The notes under the pieces: generated by a model
The model's input: only the letters and a program-made list of their open reading frames with translations
Databases searched by the model: none
Told to the model about the DNA's origin: nothing
In this document: in pieces, positions 18,538 to 26,056 of the stretch
Layout of the letters: each line of letters starts with the position of its first letter
How positions within the stretch are numbered: the first letter of the stretch is position 1
Made by a program: the position numbers and the translations under genes
NCBI GenBank assembly: GCA_002633005.1
Contig: NMRA01000068.1
Span: 1,135,092-1,161,147, forward strand
Direction: 5' to 3'
Length of the DNA: 26,056 bases
Source of the DNA: Phoronis australis
Lineage: Eukaryota; Phoronida; Phoronidae

Positions 18538-18687
18538 CATGGGCCGCGCACCATAGGGGGCAGGGGGGGGGGGCTATAGCCCCCCACTTTTTTCAGTGCT
18601 ACGCCGCACATGGTCTATAGGCGGTGTACCACGGGGAGGCTGAAGGGGCTTTAGGCCCCCATTTTTTTCAGCGCTGAGCCGGCCCAT
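18538..18687. mobile_element. G-rich repeat element with two internal 75-bp units
   Basis: The left end CATGGGCCG and the right end CGGCCCATG are inverted. Inside are two related units, each a G-rich run, GGCTWTAGSCCCCCA, TTTTTT and CAGYGCT, 75 bases apart (CAGTGCT at 18594, CAGCGCT at 18669). The same unit is at the right edge of the window in reverse orientation. A non-autonomous transposon is likely. No target duplication is clear. Confidence 0.6.
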
Positions 18688-18689
18688 GA

Positions 18690-19265
18690 TGGAGCGTTAC
18701 GTTTGGTTTTGTTGGGATTTCATTCTAAAGTGTATCACAACACGAGAATTTTTCTCATCAAATGCTTTGTATTAGCCATTACAAAACAACGGAAAAGCAC
18801 AGCCAACAACCGACCTCGGATGTTCGGGAATCTAGACCAAAACATTTGCAAATTTCATGTTGCCACCCACAGATACGTCGTGCCAGCCGTAGACATGAGG
18901 TGCCGCAGATTTAGGGCCAAGATACCGGGGAGATCGTGGGATGACATTTGAAGGTGTCGTGAACAGACCAAGTGGAAGTGTAATCTTGCGCCAAAATAGT
19001 CTATAACAAACAGTCATCGGATATTCGTGCCTTCTATTTTTGCAACAACTTCTGTATCGGCTCATTTACAGCTTCGATAAAATCTAGAACATGCAAATTT
19101 AATAGACATATTTCAATCCATGATTCGTTTTAACCTTACTTGTGCGTAATGCCCGCTGCTTTTAGATGAGCGATTGAATAGTCGCTGTGCATGCGATCTT
19201 ACTGACCAGCCACACATGTGAAAGATTCTTTGTACGCGACTGACGACAAATCTTATAGTGAGAAA
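18690..19265. other. Intergenic stretch
   Basis: No gene, RNA or repeat recognised. The short ORFs here (18703-18951 +, 18832-19065 -) have no domain. Confidence 0.5.
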
Positions 19266-19271
19266 TTTATT
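19266..19271 (-). terminator. Polyadenylation signal AATAAA for the minus-strand gene
   Basis: TTTATT on the + strand reads AATAAA on the minus strand, 258 bases after the stop codon at 19530-19532. Position and strand suit the 253-aa ORF. Confidence 0.45.
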
Positions 19272-19529
19272 CGTCCTACGAGTTGGATTAACGTTAGTCT
19301 CCACATAGATACCAAGTTGCAAAAAGTTGGTTTAAGGCTTAAGACAATTATACAAACTTATGCACAATATTCGTAGGTATGTATTCAAGACCGTTGCAAA
19401 GCAGTTCGGCTGTGTTACTCAGTGCTCCATCAAATTCAAAAGGAATTGCGTGCAAATTGCCACTGCGACAAGCACCTTTTTGTCACAACAATTTTGTTTT
19501 TTCGTTTACATCGCCACTTGCAAAATAGT

Positions 19530-20291
19530 TCACATGCTTAATACACTACTAATCTCCTCTAAAGGCTCATTGATTATCACTTCTCCTTTGACCTGATGTT
19601 TTAAGTTCGCAAGTTGTTGCACTAAATCGGTAAAAACGAACTCACTTATTAATTTCCTAAACTCTTCACCTGTCAAACCGCCTTTTCGCTTCACTTCGTT
19701 CACGGCAGAGTCCGTGTTCTTTGCTTCGGCAGGTGACGGTTTTTGTTTATGAATTAAATAGTCACGCAACGAAAAAAGTGCCAAAAACTTTGCAGGTGCG
19801 TTATCTCTGATGACACATTTTGCGGGGGCAGATTTACTGGGCATTTCCCGGGAAATCTTCCGGCGTTCTTCACTGATCGCTCCTTTCTTGTGGCGCTTTA
19901 TCGGAACCCCGAACGCGGTTGTCGCTTTCCAATCATTTTCACGTTCCTTTCGGACGTCTTTTTTCATTACTGCTTTTCCTGCTAAAATCTTTTCTCGGTT
20001 TGCTTCCAGCCATCTTTGAAAGGCCACCTCCTCCATATCTTCTCGTTTGGCCGCCGCTCCCGCAGTACTTCTTCTTTTACGCCATCCCGGGGACGTGAAG
20101 ATTATTTGCCTCTTGGGCGTGTCTGCGGCCTTGTAGTTGTCCAACAAGTGTAATATTGGGCCGTCCGATAAACTGATTGCGTGCACTTGTTTGCCGTCAA
20201 TTGAAGAGCGAACGTCAGCCCATGTCTGACGATTAAAAAGAACGATCGTCCATGCTATGAAGGGAAAGAGATACTTGGTCACGTAACTCAT
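19530..20291 (-). CDS. Intronless secreted-type protein, 253 aa, prohormone-like
   Basis: The frame stays open upstream to 20424, but the first ATG is at 20291-20289, with A at -3, so I start there. Residues 1-25 look like a signal peptide: MSYVTK, a hydrophobic core YLFPFIAWTIVLF, and TWA before a likely cut. The rest is strongly charged and rich in dibasic sites (KR, RKRR, KR, RR, KRK). Residues 62-70, QIIFTSPGW (20108-20082), lie between KR and RKRR as a processed peptide would, and an N-terminal Gln could become pyroglutamate. A C-terminal segment (about 208-232, EEFRKLISEFVFTDLVQQL) looks like an amphipathic helix. There is one cysteine. A TATA box and AATAAA fit on either side. Known here: convertases cut at KR and RKRR. 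Inferred: a neuropeptide-type precursor. Alternatives: a basic non-secreted protein, or a captured transposon gene. I recognise no orthologue. Confidence 0.5.
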   Translation of the reverse strand: MSYVTKYLFPFIAWTIVLFNRQTWADVRSSIDGKQVHAISLSDGPILHLLDNYKAADTPKRQIIFTSPGWRKRRSTAGAAAKREDMEEVAFQRWLEANREKILAGKAVMKKDVRKERENDWKATTAFGVPIKRHKKGAISEERRKISREMPSKSAPAKCVIRDNAPAKFLALFSLRDYLIHKQKPSPAEAKNTDSAVNEVKRKGGLTGEEFRKLISEFVFTDLVQQLANLKHQVKGEVIINEPLEEISSVLSM

Positions 20292-20394
20292 GGTTGCAGT
20301 TACTATAACGCCAGCAACGTCTCTGCTTGAAGAAACAAACGGCAAAACGACGAAGTTGGTCGAAGCACTGGGTTTTCTGGTTTTATCTGTGGAC

Positions 20395-20400
20395 TTTATA
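20395..20400 (-). promoter_or_regulatory. TATA box of the minus-strand gene
   Basis: The minus strand reads CTTTATAAAGTCC here, about 105 bases before the ATG at 20291. A start of transcription 25-30 bases downstream would leave a 5' UTR of about 75-80 bases. Confidence 0.4.
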
Positions 20401-20424
20401 AAGATCTGGCAATCAGCCGTTGAC

Positions 20425-20920
20425 TAATTAATTAAGAAATGTTGGGGTTTCCGGTTACTCAACGGTTACAAATGAATGAATTATTAATTTTAAGAATCAC
20501 CCTGAGTATAAGTAGATTAATTTGTACGATGCCGTGTAACGTAGAAACTGGTTGTAGGCAGATTCACTAAGTATTTCGCCATAGATTAAAATGTGAAATG
20601 ATCAGGCTGATTTAGGGTCTAGAGACTAAGATTCTGCGATTAAAAGGTTGATTTAAATTCACTACTGCAAATAAACTAGTAATTTTGAAACGAACAGGTT
20701 GCAAGCAGGGTAATGATCATTTGACAAATATACTTTCAAACACGTGAAAGTAACAACCAAGCTGATTCAGGTTAACTACTGAGCAATTGGCAACGTCTTA
20801 TTAAAACATGAGGCTGCAAGCAGGTTAAAATATACTTAAACTTGAAATAGAGGTTTTAAAGTTCATCGAGTATATCGAAAAATGAGAAATACCAAACGGC
20901 TGTTGTATGAACCAAGAATC
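20425..20920. other. AT-rich intergenic stretch with a faint duplication
   Basis: No gene seen. AGGTTGCAAGCAGG (20696) and AGGCTGCAAGCAGG (20811), each followed within 30 bases by AATATACTT, and GCTGATTTAGG/GCTGATTCAGG (20607, 20760) suggest an old, diverged tandem duplication. The region could hold upstream control sequence of the minus-strand gene. Confidence 0.35.
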
Positions 20921-20925
20921 AGTTT

Positions 20926-21173
20926 CATGCGCACACGCAGCCTTAAATATGGGGGCTCGAATTTCTGAAAATGTGGACATTTACTTTAAAAAACTGTGGA
21001 CCTTTTACTAAAAAATATAAAAAAACGGGGTGCGTTCAGAGCTATGAATTGTGCATTCGTCGAATTTTGGTAGTTTCTGACTTTTGCATCTTCTTCGACT
21101 TTTTCGGAATTTTTGTTTCTCTGAGGCGGTCCTTTTTGCCCACTTCGCTAAATGGGGGCTTGAGTCCCCCCCG
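20926..21173 (-). mobile_element. Larger relative of the CATGCGCGC MITE
   Basis: It begins CATGCGCACACGCAGCC and shares, in reverse orientation to the element at 24115, GGGGGCTCGAATTTC, GTGGACCTTTT and GGTCCTTTTTGCCCACTTCG followed by TAAATGGGGGCTTGAG. It is about 80 bp longer, with an added middle (ACGGGGTGCGTTCAGAGCTA). The right TIR is missing. AGTTT flanks both sides (20921-20925, 21174-21178), which may be the target duplication. Confidence 0.65.
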
Positions 21174-21179
21174 AGTTTA

Positions 21180-24109
21180 GTGTCCGACACAGCTCAGAAA
21201 GTTGATGGGGTTTAATTCATTCGGGCCCACTTCTAACCACTTAGAAAGCTTAATTAAACTGTTTTAATGACTTTTTAAAACCGCTCTGAGGTGGTGGCGT
21301 GACGATGGCCGAAGAATAGACAGATCGAAACGTAGTGACAGTGTAAAGAGACAAGAGGTCGGTGTAAATAAACCAAGAGATTTTAATAATATTTGTAAAC
21401 TGTTTTAGTCTTAAAGGGACGTTGTCGTTTTTACGCCCATTGCCTTCCAGACATTCACTGAAATAAAGCCAGTTACTTTACCAGAGTACTCTGGCGCTTA
21501 TCACGTTGGTTTTAGCTCGCTAGCTGAACGTTTGACTATTACCGCGAGCCAGTGTTCTGGGTCCGATTCTTCGTTGGGTCTGATCCACCTCAGAAAATCA
21601 CTTCTCTCGCCCCTGAAATGTCGCTATAAAAAGCCATTAAGAACTTAAAATGCATTAAGCACAAATTTGGCCGAAATGTTTCTTAAAATGCTTCAATTGA
21701 AATTCAAACATGTCAAACCAAACACAGTACTGCCTTATCCGTTTAAAAAGAAAGAGCGTTACATGTAAGACCAACGTTTTCAGTGGGCCATTACCGTCCA
21801 CGTCCCCAGTCCAACTATCTATTTGATTTTGACGTTGCGTGTCCCAGGCCTAGGATGAACCAAAAACGATAACTCCAGAAGTGTTGCTAACTACAGTTAC
21901 TTTTGTGAACTTAACTTTCAAAAACACACATAACAACATGATGACTACCTGCATCAGATGACGTAACATTTCATTTTGCGTGACAATCGGAAGTTGTCAC
22001 TCGTCAATTTCGTCTAATGCATGGAAAGAGCACATTTTTAGACTAAACTTTATATTGGTGTTCGTGTGACTCTACGCCACCACCCACACGTGTACCATAC
22101 CCCGGATGCCGGTCGATCACTGACATGCTCCCTACTTCTGTAGGACTACAACAATAATACTCAAGCGGGTGTTGCTGAGGTGAGCATTGCTGTAAGAATC
22201 AACGCCGTTTAAATTACCTGTGATTTAGGGACACTCCCATAAATCACTAACAATTTTAAAATTACTCGTTATTTGGGTACACATCCTGGCAACATTAATT
22301 GTAGTTGTTCACCAGACGCGGTTTGTCCTGAATTATTCATTGATATGTAGGGTGGGTGTAGCACGTACATGTTCGACTTTTTTCTTCAGATTTATTTATA
22401 TAGCGATATAGATAGGCAAGTCCATACATACAGCTGTTTTCTCAGTATCTCTTAGTAATAAGACTTATCCGACTAATCTTTCGACAGATGCACTCTGTCG
22501 GTAAGGGAAGTCTGGAGAAAAAGATGATGTCCAAAGAGAGCAACATCAGAGGGCGCAACCTGCGCTGTCCGACAACATGACTCAGTGAGTTCTGCGGACG
22601 CAAGAATCTCGCGAAGGAAGCCAGCTGAACCCGTGACTAGACTACACACGAATAGTCAACAAGGGGGTCGACATATATGGAAACCCAGGGGCCGATGAGA
22701 CCCTTGAGGGGTCGATAATAACCAGGGGTTCGATTGGGGGTCGGGTCTCGGTGCGCGACTAATGGAAGAAGTACAATATTGAACGGTGCGGAGCCTTCAA
22801 GATTAGCTGGACCAGTGAAGGCGAAAACCTGGCTTGCTGTCAACAGTCTTGCAAACTACTGGACTAATGTGATGATTATATTCGTATATCCGAATTAAAG
22901 CTTTAGGCTTCAGTCCAGTCATTTCTGCTCGCGTTTCCCACTTCCTGCATGGAAGAACTTACGGTAGCGGATTTAGCCACCAACTCTAATAGGGGCCTAC
23001 TATTTCGGTGAACTTCAACCGAGTACCTGGAGGATCGAGGTGAATGCGGACTTAGTAAATGGCCAAAATAACTTTTGGACATGTTAAATACATGTATATT
23101 ATTGGTCAACACAAGTGTGTAATCTCTTCGTTTACTCCTGACATGATTAACTAGTAGGGCCGTGCCAGGTTACACAGCGTCGCTGGAATTCGCTCCGGCA
23201 CCCACAACTGCCGTAAATATTTGCCAGGCATATTTGCTGCCTCATTTTCGTGCCACTGAAGTTTGTTGTTGGTTCTTTACATTTTTTTTCTCCGCTGCAT
23301 TACTCCATTCGTCCTTCCAATACCAATGAATACTGCTTGCTGTGGGCTGCAACTGCGACGTGAGAAAGTTTGATGAACTGGAAATTTTTCGCCTTCCCGA
23401 CATCAATGACACACGAAAATGTCCCTGAGTTTCAAGACTCGGTCACTCGCTTTCTTATTTCCAGGATAAAGGAGAGTTCTATCGCCGTGTATTTCGGGAC
23501 GGCCCTCACAATCGGGAACCCCATTTAGCGCCGAAAAAAATTTAAGTGGCGCTCATACTAATTGACGCAAATGACGCCATCTTTGTGACACTGAGGGGTG
23601 CAGCCCTTTGTCATTGGCGGTGGCGGGTGCAGATTCCAAATCGCAGAATTTCAAAATTACGTCTGCCTACAAGAAAGTTGTTTAATTAAATACAACGACA
23701 CAGATCTTGACACTTTCACTTGCATGGAATATCCTACGTAGTCGCCGTGCCACGATAGCGTGGCCGGGCGTCAGTCTTCGAAGTTAGAGGCGTGGTCCCA
23801 ACAGTCAAATGTTAATGTTAGCCTAGTGTAGTAGTTGCCATCAGGGTCGTCCATCTCACTAACTGGTGGTTGATTAAGAGCTGTATGTTAAAAAGAAATT
23901 ATTTATTATTCTTACTCTATCTGATAACAGGGGGTCGACGACAGAAAAAAATCATAGGGGTTCAAAGTAAAAAACGTTTGCGACCACTGATATAGACCGT
24001 TAACGAGACTATACAGCTCTCTCTTCAGGCTCACGATTGGTCATCAGAAATAACGCCGAGTAGGCCTAACTAACAACAAAAATGGCGCAATGAGTTCTTC
24101 CCAATGACA
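21180..24109. other. Long intergenic stretch without a recognised gene
   Basis: CpG-rich, stop-rich sequence on both strands. ORFs here are under 70 codons with no domain. The only structure I note is the hairpin at 22482-22500. No tRNA, snRNA, rRNA or histone-type stem-loop is recognised. Confidence 0.5.
22482..22500. repeat. Short hairpin
   Basis: CGACAGA and TCTGTCG form a perfect 7-bp stem around the loop TGCAC. No histone-type or IRE consensus; probably chance. Confidence 0.4.
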
Positions 24110-24114
24110 TTCAT

Positions 24115-24284
24115 CATGCGCGCACCCAGGGCCCGGGGGGGGGGCTCCGTCAAATGAGCCCCCCATTTGGTGAAGTTTGCAAAAAGGTCCGCGCCCATAT
24201 TTTTTTTAGTCTGCCGGCTATTTTCATTACCAAAAGGTCCACAACGTTAGGAATTCGAGCCCCCCCCCTGGGGGTGCGCGCATG
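24115..24284. mobile_element. 170-bp MITE with CATGCGCGCACCC termini
   Basis: The first 13 bases CATGCGCGCACCC are perfectly inverted at the right end (24272-24284), and both ends continue into G-rich runs and GGCTC. TTCAT is duplicated directly outside (24110-24114, 24285-24289). No ORF. Its sharp ends and intact 5-bp duplication make it the best-preserved mobile element in the window. It is a relative of 20926-21173. Confidence 0.85.
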
Positions 24285-24662
24285 TTCATTGATTTAAAAT
24301 TGTTCTATTAAAAATTCCTTTACCCTTTTGTTCGTCACGGTGAACATTCAATATTACCAGGAAGAGATAACCAGGAAGGGACAACTGTTTTAGCGCATTT
24401 TAACGTGATTTCAAACGTGATTTCAAAAGTAAATGTTCAAGTTATCTGAAATCCAAGCATTATTTTTGAAAGATTAACTCTTTAGCTATAAAATGACACC
24501 ACTTTGGTACTCAAAGACTGCATATTACTGGCACTGGGATGCTTTGAACGTGACATGTTTACCCTTCCAAAAGATGCTTCTTCCCAGGCATGTACTCGGA
24601 CATGAGCCTCTTTTTTGAACCAACAGATGTCACTAACATATGCAAATGAGGCTCGCATCGCT

Positions 24663-24682
24663 ACGTCATACGACGTCATACG
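24663..24682. repeat. 10-bp tandem pair with ACGTCAT
   Basis: ACGTCATACG occurs twice in a row, directly before and overlapping the first 143-bp copy. ACGTCAT is close to the CRE/ATF site TGACGTCA. Confidence 0.5.
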
Positions 24683-24960
24683 GCGCGAGCTTCCAATTTG
24701 AAACGTCAGGTGCCTATAGTGTACGACTTGAAACGCAGTAATCTACTTGATCGGGTATATCCTAGTATGATTCCAAGAAAACTAAGAGCTCACCCAAGTC
24801 AATGTTCAAAGAACATTTTCATACGGCGCGAGCTTCCAATTTGAAACGTCAGGTGCCTATAGTGTATGACTTGAAACGCAGTAGTCTACTTGATTGGGTA
24901 TATCCTAGTATGATTCCAAGAAAACTAAGAACTCGCCCAAGTCAATGTTCAAAGAACATT
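24676..24960. repeat. Two-copy tandem duplication, 143-bp period
   Basis: Copy 1 (24676-24817) and copy 2 (24819-24960) start TCATACGGCGCGAGC and end TTCAAAGAACATT. I count five differences, all transitions, three of them at CpG (CG against TG or CA). Neither copy has a useful ORF. The duplication is recent compared with the other repeats here. Confidence 0.95.
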
Positions 24961-24961
24961 G

Positions 24962-26004
24962 AGTATGGTTTCACATGAAAATACATTTAATTGTATTTGG
25001 ATACGCTTGCGTGTGTGTATGCGTGGACTTTGTCATTTTGCTTAAATCCAGATTTAAAAGCAGAAATTCAGTAGGGTTAGCCCTAAGCCACGGTGGCCGG
25101 TGTCGTGGCGGTCCCCGGGAAGTCTGATCCATGCACGTGCAATTCGATGATCTAATGCTAGTCGCTGGTCAGCTCCGCTACGATTCATTTGGGACGTGCA
25201 GCTTAGCTCGAACCTATGCCCGTGTTCTGGCTCCAAAGATCGTTTTTTGATCCCCAACGGTTTCGGGAAAAGTTTATTTAAAAGGGTCATTCCCTGAAGA
25301 TTTTTTTGAAAGGCATGGTCCCCGAAGTCCTTGGCGTATAGAGCTAATCAAAATTCCTTGTTGAAACACGGCCACTTGTCCAGCTTCTGCCGGGCGGCTG
25401 GGGAAAATGAACGTGTGTCCCAAAAATGTACACACTTCAACGCCTGCACTTCAAGTTCATTTCTCGACAATCACTGGCGGCGGATTCTACGCCGGTCTAA
25501 TGCATGCATACACCTTATTTTTAACGTGGGTACGTAACTGAGTCATGACGTGCCCAGCCTGTGCAGTATGCACGGGAATGGCAAGCAAACGATTCGGTTT
25601 AGAAGAGCCACTAAAATTCATTGCGCATTACTACTGTGACAAGGAAATGCAAAGACAATCTTTACAAATTTATGAACAATGACTTGAACTTATTTTTCGA
25701 TCTACGGTTTACAATTTTTTAAATTTCACTAGTCTAGTTTTTGATTCAATAAAGCATTTTGAGCTGTTCGACATTCATGAACTTATCACTGTCATCGTTA
25801 TTGTACTTCATTGCGACATGGTGGTCTGATGATTGGTAGAAATTTCCCAAGTCAGCCTTCAACTAAGTTCAGTGACGCATCGTCATTTCTTGCAAGGTAA
25901 CTTCTGTGCTGTGCAGTAATGTTTTGTGTTTTTGATGAATTTGGAATCTCAACTTCCACTCGTGAGTAGTTGGCAGAGACATGTCGGAGGTGTATAGAGG
26001 CACA
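24962..26004. other. Intergenic stretch without a recognised gene
   Basis: Two short ORFs (25054-25290 -, 25331-25537 +) show no domain, and I do not call them. AATAAA at 25749-25754 (+) is isolated. Confidence 0.5.
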
Positions 26005-26056
26005 GGGCACAGCACTGAAAAAAGTGGGGGCTAAAACCCCCTCAACCCCCCCCCCC
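26005..26056 (-). mobile_element. Truncated copy of the 18538-type G-rich repeat at the window end
   Basis: On the minus strand it reads GGGGGTTTTAGCCCCCACTT then TTTTCAGTGCTGTGCCC, the unit seen twice at 18560-18680. It ends in an uninterrupted run of 11 C (26046-26056), where the window stops. The contig may break there because of the homopolymer. Confidence 0.65.

Noticed and set aside
22637-22843. Minus-strand 68-codon ORF
   Set aside because: It lies across GGGGTCG-like low-complexity words and has no recognisable family or context.
25054-25537. ORFs of 78 and 68 codons near the right end as genes
   Set aside because: No domain, no splice or promoter context, and the length is expected by chance in this composition.

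Overview
This window reads as nuclear DNA of an invertebrate animal, probably a marine bilaterian. The reasons are split genes with GT-AG introns and phase-1 extracellular modules, long AT-rich introns, minisatellites, a tRNA-derived SINE relic and several families of small inverted-repeat elements. No bacterial operons, ribosome binding sites or phage genes are visible. I cannot name the species. Most short ORFs in the window are chance.

Left half (1-11,990). The clear gene lies on the + strand and is the 3' part of a cell-surface receptor-like protein. Exon A (5562-5738) encodes one thrombospondin type 1 repeat. Exon B (6803-7195) encodes a CUB domain. The last exon (8932-11027) encodes a membrane stalk, one transmembrane helix and a cytoplasmic tail of about 650 residues with a Lys/His-rich stretch. 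All three exons join in phase 1 and give 888 visible residues ending in a stop. The 5' end is missing: either it lies left of the window or upstream exons are not recognisable. The introns hold a TTAA-flanked MITE (3016-3416), three minisatellites (about 29, 18 and 39 bp units) and a SINE relic. A strong acceptor at 7279 could make a short exon with a stop, and so a soluble TSP1-CUB isoform. The left edge may hold part of another exon or the end of another gene.

Right half (11,990-26,056). The texture changes to CpG-rich, repeat-rich intergenic DNA. From 12,985 to 15,600 runs a satellite-like array of about 150-bp monomers arranged in a three-monomer higher-order pattern. Nearly every monomer carries CCTAGTGGC, and one copy fits the CTCF core consensus exactly. 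Around it are inverted-repeat elements at 16562-16844, 18538-18687, 20926-21173 and 24115-24284, a 143-bp tandem duplication (24676-24960), and a repeat cut by the window end in a poly-C run.

The one good gene candidate here is an intronless minus-strand ORF, 20291-19530 (253 aa). It has a likely signal peptide, a TATA box and a downstream AATAAA. It contains a nine-residue peptide, QIIFTSPGW, between KR and RKRR cleavage sites, which recalls GnRH/AKH/RPCH-type neuropeptides but lacks the amidation glycine. The two most interesting candidates are this prohormone-like gene and the CTCF-motif satellite. Both are inferences from sequence alone.
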